The notes under the pieces: model-generated
The model's database searches: none
What the model was told of the DNA's origin: nothing
What the model saw: only the letters and a program-made list of their open reading frames with translations
Shown: positions 1-9,188 of the stretch, in pieces
Layout of the letters: every line of letters starts with the position of its first letter
Position numbering within the stretch: the stretch's first letter is position 1
Position numbers and translations under genes: made by a program
NCBI GenBank assembly: GCA_023248735.1
Contig: JAHFDY010000014.1
Location: 1-39,302, forward strand
Length of the DNA stretch: 39,302 bases
Source: Myxococcales bacterium
GTDB lineage: Bacteria > Myxococcota_A > Polyangia > Polyangiales > Polyangiaceae
Direction of reading: 5' to 3'

Positions 1-1
1 G

Positions 2-100
2 GCCGAGCCGAACTGCCTTACCGAGACCGAGCGAAGAGAGGGTGCCGTGCTCGCGTGCGTCGCGTGCGTCTTGAGCGACCTCGAAGTTGAGGTGGGTTGA
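2..100 (+). CDS. Possible 3' end of an upstream gene (partial, uncertain)
   Basis: One frame is open from the window edge to a TGA that overlaps the ATG of the MerR gene by one base (TGATG), an arrangement typical of translationally coupled genes. The roughly 32 visible residues end in a hydrophobic and acidic tail and show no recognisable motif. The other forward frames are also open over part of this short stretch, so coding is not proven. A 9-bp tandem repeat (TCGCGTGCG twice, about 51-68) lies inside it. It may equally be plain upstream sequence of the MerR gene. Confidence 0.22.
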   Translation, partial: AEPNCLTETERREGAVLACVACVLSDLEVEVG

Positions 101-828
101 TGCAGCAGGCGATCCGGCGCAGCGACTACCCCTATCGAATGAAGGACCTCTGCGATCGCACGGGCCTTCCGCGCCAGGCGATACACTTTTACATCCAGCA
201 GGGTCTCGTCGCTGAGGGCCTGAAGACGGGCCGCAACATGGCCTATTACGGCGACGTTCATGTTGAGCGCATCCTCTTGATTAAGAAGTTGCAGCACGAA
301 CGCTTCTTACCGCTCAAGGCGATTCGCGCTGTGCTCGACGACACAGACGATGGCTTCACCCCTGCGCAGCAGCGCCTCTTCGCAGAAGTGAAGGAACAAC
401 TGCCTAAATCGATCGTTAAGAGTGACGAATATGTTGGCATCTCGGTAAGCGACCTACTCCTGCGTTCGGGGATCGATCGCGCGGATTTCGACGCGATGAT
501 CGCGACCGGCCTCTTCGGTACGCGCGAGGATACGCAGGGCCGCTTGTTCATGAGGCAAGACGACGTGTGGATGGTGGAGCTCTGGGGCGAGGTGCGGCAG
601 GCCGGCTTCACGCGCGAGCTCGGTTTCACGCCCGAGATCGTGATGTCGATTTACGAACAATCGATCAGCCATATGTTCAAGCAGGAACGCGTTGTTCTGA
701 CCACGCTTCTCGAGAGCATTCCGGCGGCCGAAATTGCGCGCCTTGTCGCTCTCGGCTTGCCAATGATCCACCGCTTCTTGGTGCGCTACCACGAGACCAA
801 AGTTCGCGATTTTTTCACCGCAATGTGA
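100..828 (+). CDS. MerR-family transcriptional regulator with apparent tandem winged-helix domains
   Basis: The N-terminal part (about residues 10-85) is a classic MerR DNA-binding domain: a helix-turn-helix beginning KDLCDRTGLPR, a wing with GRNMAYY, and a following helix with KLQHERFLPLKAIRAVL. Residues about 115-180 look like a second, degenerate copy (DLLLRSGIDR, then IATGLF, GRLFM, DDVW and EVRQAGF), so one chain may carry two winged helices. No cysteine cluster for metal sensing is visible; the last 60 residues are helical and may form a dimerisation or ligand domain. ATG at 100 is preferred over TTG at 97 because GAGG lies 7 nt upstream. Only 16 nt separate it from the ferritin-like gene, so the two are probably cotranscribed and the regulator may control that enzyme. 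Its ligand cannot be read from sequence. Confidence 0.88.
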   Translation: MQQAIRRSDYPYRMKDLCDRTGLPRQAIHFYIQQGLVAEGLKTGRNMAYYGDVHVERILLIKKLQHERFLPLKAIRAVLDDTDDGFTPAQQRLFAEVKEQLPKSIVKSDEYVGISVSDLLLRSGIDRADFDAMIATGLFGTREDTQGRLFMRQDDVWMVELWGEVRQAGFTRELGFTPEIVMSIYEQSISHMFKQERVVLTTLLESIPAAEIARLVALGLPMIHRFLVRYHETKVRDFFTAM

Positions 829-844
829 CCAAGGGAGCTCTCCC

Positions 845-2041
<1,197 letters not shown>

Positions 2042-2050
2042 CTTTGTGTT

Positions 2051-2806
2051 GTGGCTCATCTGCTTCAGCACTTGATCGAAGAGCCGCGAGAATGCTCGTA
2101 CCTTGCGCGCGATGACGCGCAGCTTGAGATGATGGTGCTCGAGAACGTGGCCCCGGCGGAGCTTGAGGCGTTGGTCTCGCGAGGATGGCGTCGTTTCGGA
2201 AGGGTCTATTTTCGACCCGCGTGCAGTCCTTGCGGCGAGTGCGTCACGCTGCGTGTGCTCAGTGGTGCATTCGTGCCGAGCAGGAGCCAAAGGCGTGCCG
2301 CAAAGAGCGCGGCACGTTTTCGACGCGAAGTGGGCGTCGCCAAAGTCGACGCGGAACGCCTTGCTCTTTATGCGAGATGGCACAGCGACCGCGAGCGCGT
2401 GCGCGAGTGGCCTTCGAGCGGACACACCCGAGAGTCGTACGTACGCGATTTTGCGGCGCCGCATGCATGCCTGCGTGAAGTTACATTTCGCGACGACGCC
2501 GACGGGGGCAGACTCGTGGGCGTTGGACTGTGGGACGAGATGCCGAGTGCGCTCAGTGCGATTTTCTTCTTCTACGATCCGTCGATCGAAAATGTATCGC
2601 TCGGTGTTGCAAATGTCGCGATGGGCATCGGGGCTGCGCGGGATGCGGGCAAGCCTCATGTTTACCTGGGATATCGCGTGGCGAATTGCGCATCTCTGCG
2701 GTACAAAAGCGCATACCAACCTCACGAAGTGCTTGTGGGAAGACCTGCGCTAAGCGAAGAACCGCGCTGGGAGCGAGAGGTCAGCCCGATGTCGCGGCGT
2801 CGCTAG
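2051..2806 (+). CDS. bpt: Aspartate/glutamate leucyltransferase (bacterial Ate1-like, Bpt)
   Basis: This is the bacterial N-end-rule aminoacyl-tRNA-protein transferase, which moves leucine from Leu-tRNA onto proteins with N-terminal Asp or Glu and so marks them for ClpS/ClpAP degradation. The N-terminal domain has the family's cysteine motif (PACSPCGECVTLR near residue 56) after a short CSYL segment. The C-terminal GNAT-like domain includes GVGLWDEMPSALSAIFFFYDP and YLGYRV. Length (251) fits the family. The start is GTG at 2051, 9 nt after the ferritin-like gene stop, with no strong ribosome binding site, which suggests coupling. Its 3' end overlaps the convergent lipoprotein gene by 26 bp. 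No ClpS or Aat gene is in the window. Confidence 0.9.
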   Translation: MAHLLQHLIEEPRECSYLARDDAQLEMMVLENVAPAELEALVSRGWRRFGRVYFRPACSPCGECVTLRVLSGAFVPSRSQRRAAKSAARFRREVGVAKVDAERLALYARWHSDRERVREWPSSGHTRESYVRDFAAPHACLREVTFRDDADGGRLVGVGLWDEMPSALSAIFFFYDPSIENVSLGVANVAMGIGAARDAGKPHVYLGYRVANCASLRYKSAYQPHEVLVGRPALSEEPRWEREVSPMSRRR

Positions 2807-3119
2807 CGCTCTTCTTGTTGCGGCACGCTTTGACGGTACTGTTGGTCACCGCGGTGCATTCCTGGTCGGAGGTGCACGACGCGCCAGCGTCAACGACGAC
2901 CGGTGCGGCGTCGGTTCCGCCATCCACGGTGCTGCCGAAGTCGCATATCTTGAGGCATGTGAGAGTGTCGTTGCCGTCTTTCGAGCACACGGCGCCCGTT
3001 TCGCATTCGCCCACGGTCACTCCGTCAACGACGCAAGGTTGACCGACAGCGCGCGCGGTCGTACCGCATGCAGCCACGACCAGACCAACGGAAACCAACG
3101 ACAAGAGAGTTCGCTTCAT
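2781..3119 (-). CDS. Small cysteine-rich lipoprotein of unknown function
   Basis: The 112-residue product begins with a lysine/arginine n-region, a hydrophobic stretch and a lipobox (VVAAC), so it should be exported and lipidated. The mature part holds about eight cysteines in short spaced pairs (PCVVDG, ECETGAVC, CLKIC, SCTSDQEC), which resembles the disulfide-rich repeats common in myxobacterial surface proteins. No enzymatic motif is present. The last 26 bp run through the end of bpt on the other strand. A well-spaced promoter lies just upstream (separate entry). The function is unknown. Confidence 0.8.
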   Translation of the reverse strand: MKRTLLSLVSVGLVVAACGTTARAVGQPCVVDGVTVGECETGAVCSKDGNDTLTCLKICDFGSTVDGGTDAAPVVVDAGASCTSDQECTAVTNSTVKACRNKKSASDAATSG

Positions 3120-3127
3120 GGGCAGCC

Positions 3128-3156
3128 ATCCTACGCGGGTGTGCGTCTGCTGTCAC
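3128..3156 (-). promoter_or_regulatory. Sigma70-type promoter for the small lipoprotein gene
   Basis: Read on the minus strand this is GTGACA, a 17-bp spacer, then TAGGAT. Both boxes differ from the TTGACA/TATAAT consensus at only a few positions and the spacing is ideal. The -10 box ends 8 nt before the ATG, and no Shine-Dalgarno sequence intervenes, so the transcript would be leaderless or nearly so. Prediction from sequence only. Confidence 0.55.
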
Positions 3157-3191
3157 CCGCCGACCCTCGCAACGCGCTTCCCGCCGTTCGA

Positions 3192-5582
3192 TTAGAGCCC
3201 ACCACCACCGTTGGGCGCGACACACGTAGGCACTCCGTAGGGGCCACCGCTGTAGGTGGGTTCCGGCAGAACAAGGGTCCCGAGTGACGTCAATGTGGAG
3301 GCGTCGTTCGCTTTCACGCCCGCATAGCTGACGGAGTAAAGGACGTTGTCCATGAATACGCTGCGGCGTACGTACGGACTGAAAGAGCCGCCGCAGTAGC
3401 CGTAGTAGTTCTTGCCGAAGAGATCGCTGTGATCGACCGCGCCGATCTTCTTGATGCCGTTTGCAATGTCGATGCTGAAGAGCTCGGCGGTGCTCTTCAT
3501 GCCGTATTCGTTTCTTTGATCGTACGCGTAGTACGGAAAGCTCAGGAGCTGCTTTTCCGGGTAGTAGGTGAATGCCTTGTGGTTGTACTCGGCTTCGGAC
3601 TGCCCATACACGTCCGCGCTGAAGACGTATTTGTGCACGAGCTGGGGCGCGGTGCCTTGCGATACGTCGAAGATCTGCAGCGCGAGGCCGGTGACATGGT
3701 TGCCTTCCGCTTCCTTGCCGATCGTGAGCAAGTGACCGTCGTCGAGCGGCTCCATGTACTCGCTAAAGCCAGGAATCTTCAGCTCGGCGAGCTTCGTGGG
3801 CCTTGTGGGGTCGCTGAGGTCGAACACAAAGAGTGGGTCGATTTGGCGGTACGTCACGACATAGCCGCGCGTGCCCACGTAGCGAACCGAATGGATGGTT
3901 TCGCCCTTTGCGAGATCGCCTGCGTCGCCAACCGTGACGAGTGAACCACCCTTGACTTGCAAAGTGTAAAGATGGTTGACGTTTTCTAGGTTGTAGTAAG
4001 TGCCGTTGACCAACGTTTCGCGTTGCTCGGTTGTCGCGACGCGCAACGTTCCGTTTCTTTCATCGAGGTAGAACTGATTTGCGACAGAGCCTGGCACGGA
4101 GCCCGTTGCGACGTAGAGCGGTTGGGTCAGGTCGTTCGAGAAGTCGAACTTGTGTAGATAGGTCTTGTTGAGCGTGATCGTGGACAGCGGCGCAACGGGT
4201 TCGTAGAGAAGACCGATGTTCTTCGGCGCCGGGTCTGTGCCGCCACCGCTTTTCGGAGGTTCGGCGGGCGTCACCGTTATCGTTCCGCTTCCCGAGCTAC
4301 CGCTGGATCCACCGCTGGCGCCAGACATGGAGGCGGCGGTGAGGGGGCCTGGGTCATTCCACCCGTGAGCGGCAAGGTAAAGAGAGTTGCCGTTTTCGTA
4401 GACCGTATCGGTGCTTGCAAAAATGGCGGCGCTCTTGGGCGCGGTCGTGTTTGCGTTGAGGTCGATGCTCATGACTTCTGTGCGACCGAAGTCCGTGCTC
4501 GCCGTGCCGGGTAAATAGTGGTCCGTACAGGCGACGGTGCTTGCGGTTACTTTTTCGCCGCTTCGTTCGAACTGGTAGGGCACCCAGTCGGCATACGTCG
4601 AGCTGTTGATCGCATAGGTATTTTGGATGCGAAGGATCTCGAAGGCTCTCTTCCAGTCGTCTGCCGTCTGCGGGTAAAACGTGGACGTGCCATTGGTGGT
4701 GACGCCGCTGAAGTCGGGGTACATCTTGAGGACCGGGCCGTGCCCACCGCCGGTAATGATCGTTCGCACGTTCGAGCCCACGCGGCGGGAGCTTAGGTAA
4801 GACCCCTCGAAGTACAATTCGCGAGCGACCGTTGCTTGGGTCCCGTTCGCGATGGTCAAGACAGTTACCTTAAGCAGCGGAGCGTAAGTCGCTTCGGGTG
4901 TGCAATTGATGCACTTGGTTCCGACGCTGTTATCGACTTGAGGAGGCGTTGGCTCAACCGAGGACCCAGCACTCACGACTCCACCGCGGGAAGTTGCGTA
5001 GCCATAGTCGTAGTAGCTCGCTCTTGGCGACACACCTGCGGCCTTGTAGATGCCCTTGCCGTCCACGACGGAATAGATGACGACCTTGCCTTCAGTGACG
5101 AACATCTCGGTCGGCTCGCCGTCGATAGTCAAGTTGCTTGCCTCTTTGAAGTCTTCGACAGGGTAAGCGTTGACGATACGGAACGAGCTGCCGTGAAGAA
5201 GGTAGATGTACTTGCCGTCGTTCTTCACAAAGTCGGCTTCGTCAACGCCCTTTACTTGTGTGTTGGTTTGAGAGTAGGTGCCAGCCTGATCGGCGCTTCC
5301 GCCGGGGGTGCTGCTGCCAGAAGCACGCTCGGGCGCTCCGAGTGCAGTGCCCTTGCTGACGGCGTAACCGTATCCGCCGGACGAGAAGCTCTGGATCATG
5401 GAGTCAATTTGCTTGTTCATTTTGACAAGCGCGTCTGCTTTGAGCATCGCGTCGAGTTCGCCGCAGCTCCGCGCACGCCGAAGGGTGCCGGACGTCTCGC
5501 TGATCGTGTCCTCGGTGCGGCCGCAGGCACCGGTGGAGGCAAGTACCGCGAGGCCTACAAGGCCAATCCACGTGCTCTTCAT
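3192..5582 (-). CDS. Secreted beta-propeller domain lipoprotein (Beta_propel family)
   Basis: The protein has a signal peptide with lipobox LASTGAC at residues 13-19, so it is probably anchored to the outside of a membrane. After a short helical region comes the hallmark of the secreted beta-propeller family distantly related to WD40 proteins (Pfam Beta_propel): TNTQVKGVDEADFVKNDGKY. Repeated blade-like segments follow to the C terminus, for example VRYVGTRGYVVTY, DPLFVFDLSDP and FDVSQG. A Ser/Gly-rich low-complexity linker lies mid-protein. The ATG at 5582 is chosen over the longer ORF start at 5648 because GGAG sits 7 nt upstream and the signal peptide starts exactly there; this gives 796 residues. 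Biochemical role unknown; these propellers are usually interaction or surface proteins. Confidence 0.85.
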   Translation of the reverse strand: MKSTWIGLVGLAVLASTGACGRTEDTISETSGTLRRARSCGELDAMLKADALVKMNKQIDSMIQSFSSGGYGYAVSKGTALGAPERASGSSTPGGSADQAGTYSQTNTQVKGVDEADFVKNDGKYIYLLHGSSFRIVNAYPVEDFKEASNLTIDGEPTEMFVTEGKVVIYSVVDGKGIYKAAGVSPRASYYDYGYATSRGGVVSAGSSVEPTPPQVDNSVGTKCINCTPEATYAPLLKVTVLTIANGTQATVARELYFEGSYLSSRRVGSNVRTIITGGGHGPVLKMYPDFSGVTTNGTSTFYPQTADDWKRAFEILRIQNTYAINSSTYADWVPYQFERSGEKVTASTVACTDHYLPGTASTDFGRTEVMSIDLNANTTAPKSAAIFASTDTVYENGNSLYLAAHGWNDPGPLTAASMSGASGGSSGSSGSGTITVTPAEPPKSGGGTDPAPKNIGLLYEPVAPLSTITLNKTYLHKFDFSNDLTQPLYVATGSVPGSVANQFYLDERNGTLRVATTEQRETLVNGTYYNLENVNHLYTLQVKGGSLVTVGDAGDLAKGETIHSVRYVGTRGYVVTYRQIDPLFVFDLSDPTRPTKLAELKIPGFSEYMEPLDDGHLLTIGKEAEGNHVTGLALQIFDVSQGTAPQLVHKYVFSADVYGQSEAEYNHKAFTYYPEKQLLSFPYYAYDQRNEYGMKSTAELFSIDIANGIKKIGAVDHSDLFGKNYYGYCGGSFSPYVRRSVFMDNVLYSVSYAGVKANDASTLTSLGTLVLPEPTYSGGPYGVPTCVAPNGGGGL

Positions 5583-5670
5583 GGCAAACTCCGTTTCGCG
5601 CACAACGATCAAGACGCCGCAACCTCCAGGGTAATTTGCATGTGCCATACCAGCAAGATTTGGCAGAAAA

Positions 5671-5686
5671 TGCGTAAATTACTGCA
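5671..5686. promoter_or_regulatory. AT-rich imperfect palindrome upstream of the beta-propeller gene
   Basis: TGCGTAAATTACTGCA contains the perfect core GTAA-A-TTAC and nearly symmetrical TGC/GCA flanks with one bulged base. It lies about 90 bp upstream of the beta-propeller start codon in an AT-rich patch of an otherwise GC-rich region, so an operator is possible. No cognate regulator is identified. The rest of the 135-bp intergenic region shows no clear promoter to me. Confidence 0.22.
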
Positions 5687-5717
5687 CTTTGCCGTGTGCC
5701 ACATTGGCATCATCCGG

Positions 5718-6839
5718 TCATCGTGTCGCGATCGTCCAGAGCTTGCAGTCGAGGTCGCCATTGTTCAGCGCATGCCAGCGCGCGCCGCGCTTGCGTTCCA
5801 GAAACGCGGCGTCGAGTTCGGGACTGCCGGACAAAATCGAGAACGTCCACACGCCGCGCACCTTCGCGATCCACGTGTCGAGGGCGAGGTAGGCGGCGTC
5901 GCTTCCGCCAAGCCTCTGCCCGTAAGGTGGATTCGTGACCACCCAGCCGCCGCGGTCGTGAGGAAGCCAGTCGGTGACATTGCGTGCGCTGAGTGAGATG
6001 GTCACACCGGCTTGTCGCGCGTTGTCCTCGGCGATGGCGATCGCATCGGGCGACGTGTCGGAGGCAACAATGTTGAGCGTCTCTGCGACGACGCTGTCAC
6101 GCGCTTCCTCTTCCAAGTGCTTCCAAGCCGTCGCCTCTTCGTCGTCGTAGGATGCCCAGCGCTGAAATCCGAACGAGCGTCCGAGGCCTGGCGCACGCTT
6201 GCAGGCCAGGGCTGCCGCCTCGATCGCCAATGTGCCCGAGCCGCACATCGGGTCGAGAAAGAGCGCGTCTTTCGTCCACCCTGAGAGCCGCACAATCGCT
6301 GCGGCGAGGGTTTCCTTGAGCGGCGCGGCACCGCCGCGTGCACGCCACCCTCGAAGGTGCAGTGGCTCGCCGGACATGTCGAAGTAAAGCGTGCAGACGT
6401 CGCGGTTGATATGCACGAAGAGGCGCAGATCAGGATCGGCGATGTCGACCGATGAGCGTTCTCCGAAGTCCTCGCGCATGCTGTCGACGATCGCGTCCTT
6501 CGTTTTTTGCGCGATGAACTGCGTGTGCGAAACGTAACTTTGGCTGCTACTTGCGCGGACGGCGAGGGTGTGTCGCGGGGTGATGACGTCGCCAAGGTCG
6601 AGTTCCCGGACGCGGTCGTAGAGGGCGCGTTCGCTTGGGCAGGCAAACGTTGCGCGCTCCACCAAGATGCGCATCGCGATGCGTGACCAGAGGCACGCGC
6701 GGTAGCCCTCGGTCGCGGGGCCTTCAAAGTGGACCCCACCGCGCGTCGCCTTCACGCGTCGAAACCGCAGCTCGCGCAACTCGTCGCGAAGTGCGCCTTC
6801 GGTTCCCTTGGCGGCCGTGGCGAAGAACTTGAAACTCAC
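5718..6839 (-). CDS. THUMP-domain class I SAM-dependent RNA methyltransferase (RlmL/TrmN-like)
   Basis: The N-terminal 160 residues form a ferredoxin-like plus THUMP RNA-binding module (KFFATAAKGTEGALRDEL at the start, then VHINRDVCTLYFDMSG and LHLRGWR). The C-terminal Rossmann domain has the SAM-binding motif LFLDPMCGSGTLAIEAA and the catalytic motif NPPYGQRLG, typical of guanine-N2 methyltransferases such as the RlmL N-terminal half, which methylates 23S rRNA at G2445. At 373 residues it corresponds to RlmL without the RlmK half. The start is GTG at 6839. It is transcribed away from the histidine kinase gene. The exact target, 23S rRNA or tRNA guanine, is not settled by motifs. Confidence 0.87.
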   Translation of the reverse strand: MSFKFFATAAKGTEGALRDELRELRFRRVKATRGGVHFEGPATEGYRACLWSRIAMRILVERATFACPSERALYDRVRELDLGDVITPRHTLAVRASSSQSYVSHTQFIAQKTKDAIVDSMREDFGERSSVDIADPDLRLFVHINRDVCTLYFDMSGEPLHLRGWRARGGAAPLKETLAAAIVRLSGWTKDALFLDPMCGSGTLAIEAAALACKRAPGLGRSFGFQRWASYDDEEATAWKHLEEEARDSVVAETLNIVASDTSPDAIAIAEDNARQAGVTISLSARNVTDWLPHDRGGWVVTNPPYGQRLGGSDAAYLALDTWIAKVRGVWTFSILSGSPELDAAFLERKRGARWHALNNGDLDCKLWTIATR

Positions 6840-6872
6840 GGGACGCGGTTATCATGGTTCTTGGGCCGCGCC

Positions 6873-6889
6873 GAGCGAAGGCTTCGCTC
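6873..6889. promoter_or_regulatory. Perfect inverted repeat in the rlmL-like / histidine kinase divergent region
   Basis: GAGCGAAG-G-CTTCGCTC is an 8-bp perfect inverted repeat with a one-base centre, followed within a few bases by TTTTT and a TTGACA hexamer (6896-6901). It lies between two divergent genes, which fits an operator better than a terminator. The half-site CCGAGCGAAG also occurs near 27-36 and inside the repeat at 24.3 kb, so it may instead be a fragment of a dispersed repeat. Confidence 0.3.
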
Positions 6890-6933
6890 ACCTTTTTGAC
6901 ACTCCGCTTACAAACTTGCCGGGCCTCTTCCGC

Positions 6934-6939
6934 TAGGCT
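6934..6939 (+). promoter_or_regulatory. TAGGCT -10-like box directly before the histidine kinase GTG
   Basis: TAGGCT ends 6 nt before the GTG at 6946 and there is no Shine-Dalgarno sequence, the geometry of a leaderless transcript starting at the GTG. The same TAGGCT-N6-GTG arrangement occurs before the minus-strand gene at 36044. A well-spaced -35 is not evident; the nearby TTGACA at 6896 is 32 bp away and too far to pair with it. Confidence 0.35.
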
Positions 6940-6945
6940 GCGCGC

Positions 6946-8481
6946 GTGCGCATCGCGACCCTATTCCTGCTGTTGGCGGTCGCCTCGCTATCCGCAAGCA
7001 GCCTTGCGTGGTTGTGCGCGGATAGGACGATTGAGGTCGAGGCGATCGACGGCGCTGCGCTTCTCCGGTCATTTGGCGGCGAAACCCCTCCGGAAGCCGA
7101 AGTCGATCTCGGGCGGCTCTATGCCGATCGCGCGGAGCTCCTCGATGGGTTGCTCGCGCTACCGTCGTGGCACCGCTTCCCGCGCAACGAAGCGCTCAGC
7201 GTCTATGCGCTGCGCTGTCCTTCAACTCCAATTGACGTCAAGGACCCCGTCCTCGCGAAAGCCGCGGCATGGCACGACAAGACGTGCGCTTCGAATGTCG
7301 ACGTGACGTCTTTCATCGACGCCGCACCACGCATGCACCCATCCGGTAAGTCGTACGCTTTGTTGGCCATGGCACTCGTCGGACCTTCTGCCATTCGTGA
7401 TCATGCGCGTTCGTTTCACGTGCTCGAACTTTCGGGGATCGAACCTTCGTGGCTCAGCGCCGATCAAAGAGCGCTCGCGGTGCTTCCAGTGCGCGCTTGG
7501 GAAGCTCTCTTTCGGGGTGACAATTTGGCGCTCACCGACACATCGTTGGTGGTCGCAGAGCGTTCGCAAGTTGGTCTTGCTCACTTGCAACTCTATTCCC
7601 GTGTCAAGTGGGCGTCATTCTTGCGAAGCCGTTCAGTTGCGCTCGCGTTGCGTAGCAACGAACGATTGTGCGCGAGGCCCGCCACGTCCTCGCTCTGCTG
7701 GCAGCCGCTTACAAATGCTGAACTGCACGAACGCGGCTTGCTCGCGTGGCGGTGGGGATCGGTTCTCGCGGTCCTTCTCGCGGCGGCTTCGCTCGCGAAC
7801 GCCTACAGGATGGACCGCCGGCGGATCCAAGCCGATCGCGTTCACATTCTTCGCACCCTCACACACGAGCTGCGAACGCCTGCGACAAGTTTGCGTGTCG
7901 ACGTCGACGTGCTCGCGCGGTCATACGATGCGCTACCGGAAGAATGCCGAGAGCCCCTCCTGCGCTTGGTCGATGGTTCGGAGCGTCTCGCGCGCATCTT
8001 GCACCGAACCGCGCGCTATCTTGCGCTCTTCGAGGGTGGGAGTGCGTCGCGCGATAGGGTCAAGTTGGTGAACATTGCGTCGGTCTCCGACATGCTTGCC
8101 GAGTTTGCACAAGAGTGGCCGGAAGGGGTGAGCGTGACGGCGTTATCTGACGACGGATCGGTCCGCACCGACACCACATGGCTTGGGGTGGCGGTTCGCA
8201 ATCTCGTGGAGAACGCGATTCACCATGGGTTACCGCCGGTTGATGTGGCGTGGACGCTTGATGCGCGGTGGTTTTCCGTGCGCGTGTCCGATGCTGGAAG
8301 CACGCGCGATCTCTCCCTTGCACATGCAACGCTGCCGCATGATCGCGGGGTGCAAAGCACGGGCCTTGGGCTGGGGCTCGCGATCACGTCCCGCGCGGTT
8401 TCTCTCATTGGCGGAACCCTGTCGCACAGTCCTTCGCCAACGGCGTTTGCGATTCGGATCCCGCGAGGCCGCATTTCATGA
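6946..8481 (+). CDS. Membrane sensor histidine kinase (VxrA-like periplasmic sensor suspected)
   Basis: The 511-residue kinase has an N-terminal membrane segment or signal (about residues 2-22), a periplasmic sensor of about 240 residues, a second membrane segment near 268-286, a dimerisation domain with H-box LTHELRTP (phospho-acceptor His307), and an ATPase domain with N-box LVENAIHHG (Asn423) and G-box GLGLGLAI. The sensor ends with a Cys pair just before the membrane (ERLCARP...SLCWQ). From memory this resembles the DUF3404-type sensor of Vibrio VxrA, which controls type VI secretion and cell-wall homeostasis; that link is tentative. The GTG start has no ribosome binding site but a -10-like box. 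It overlaps the response regulator gene by 4 nt (ATGA), so the pair is coupled. Confidence 0.9.
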   Translation: MRIATLFLLLAVASLSASSLAWLCADRTIEVEAIDGAALLRSFGGETPPEAEVDLGRLYADRAELLDGLLALPSWHRFPRNEALSVYALRCPSTPIDVKDPVLAKAAAWHDKTCASNVDVTSFIDAAPRMHPSGKSYALLAMALVGPSAIRDHARSFHVLELSGIEPSWLSADQRALAVLPVRAWEALFRGDNLALTDTSLVVAERSQVGLAHLQLYSRVKWASFLRSRSVALALRSNERLCARPATSSLCWQPLTNAELHERGLLAWRWGSVLAVLLAAASLANAYRMDRRRIQADRVHILRTLTHELRTPATSLRVDVDVLARSYDALPEECREPLLRLVDGSERLARILHRTARYLALFEGGSASRDRVKLVNIASVSDMLAEFAQEWPEGVSVTALSDDGSVRTDTTWLGVAVRNLVENAIHHGLPPVDVAWTLDARWFSVRVSDAGSTRDLSLAHATLPHDRGVQSTGLGLGLAITSRAVSLIGGTLSHSPSPTAFAIRIPRGRIS

Positions 8482-9140
8482 CGACCGTCCTCTTGGTCGA
8501 AGATGACGCTTCGATTTCTGCCGCGCTCTGCGAGCTGCTCGAGCGGGAAGGGTACATGGTTCGCACAGCGCGCACGATCGCAGAGGGACGCTCGTTACTC
8601 GATGCCCACGTCGAAATCGTCTTGCTGGATTGGCGACTGCCAGACGGTGAAGGTGTCGAGCTGCTGAAAGAATGGCGCAAGACAACGGATGTTCCCGTGC
8701 TCATGGTCACCGCGCGTACCGACGTCATTGATCGCGTCCTCGGCCTCGAACTTGGCGCAGACGACTACGTCACGAAGCCGTTTGATCCGCGCGAGCTCTT
8801 GGCTCGCATCAAGGCGCGCTTGCGCGCGAGGAAAGTACCAACGATTGACGGTCAAGTTGTGGAAGTGTTTGGGTTGCGCATCGACAAAGAGACGCGCGAG
8901 GTCACCTTTGAGGGCCACGCCGTGGCTTTGACGCGGATGGAATTCGATTTGCTTGCTTTGCTCGCCGCGCATCCGGCTCGTGTTTTTAGTCGCGAAGAAT
9001 TGCTTAACCGAGTTTGGGGATATGACCGCACGCCGACGACGCGCACCGTCGACGCCCACGTCTTGCAGTTGCGCACGAAGCTCTGCCACGAGCTCATCGA
9101 GTCGTTGCGAGGTATTGGCTACCGAATGAGGCAACGGTGA
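8478..9140 (+). CDS. OmpR/PhoB-type response regulator
   Basis: The receiver domain (1-118) has the acidic pocket VEDD (Asp9, Asp10), the phospho-acceptor Asp51 in LLDWRLPDG, the conserved Thr/Ser position in MVTARTD and the conserved Lys in DDYVTKPFDPREL. The C-terminal winged-helix domain (about 128-220) contains LTRMEFDLLALLAAHPARVFSREELL and a recognition helix in RTVDAHVLQLRTKL. Length and architecture are standard. It overlaps the upstream kinase gene by 4 nt and so is its cognate partner. A direct repeat immediately downstream, before the lipoprotein gene, is a good candidate for its binding site. Confidence 0.95.
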   Translation: MTTVLLVEDDASISAALCELLEREGYMVRTARTIAEGRSLLDAHVEIVLLDWRLPDGEGVELLKEWRKTTDVPVLMVTARTDVIDRVLGLELGADDYVTKPFDPRELLARIKARLRARKVPTIDGQVVEVFGLRIDKETREVTFEGHAVALTRMEFDLLALLAAHPARVFSREELLNRVWGYDRTPTTRTVDAHVLQLRTKLCHELIESLRGIGYRMRQR

Positions 9141-9146
9141 AGACCA

Positions 9147-9188
9147 TTCTTTACGGAAGCCGAACGCGTTCTTTACGATGGCTTGACA
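9147..9188 (+). promoter_or_regulatory. Direct repeat plus TTGACA: candidate response-regulator box
   Basis: The 9-mer TTCTTTACG occurs at 9147-9155 and again at 9169-9177, a 22-bp period equal to two helical turns. It is followed 5 bp later by a perfect TTGACA (9183-9188), and the lipoprotein gene starts at 9242. OmpR/PhoB-type regulators are known to bind direct repeats on one face of the helix next to the -35 box, so this is a candidate target of the adjacent regulator. No convincing -10 is seen at the right distance, as at many activated promoters. Confidence 0.42.

Noticed and set aside
4836-5996. 386-codon plus-strand ORF spanning the beta-propeller gene start and the rlmL-like gene end
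   Set aside because: It lies antisense to two strongly supported genes, has no motif and crosses their intergenic region; it is a GC-driven shadow.
6896-6901. TTGACA as the -35 of the histidine kinase promoter
   Set aside because: It is 32 bp from the TAGGCT box, too far for a sigma70 promoter; no other -10 fits it well.
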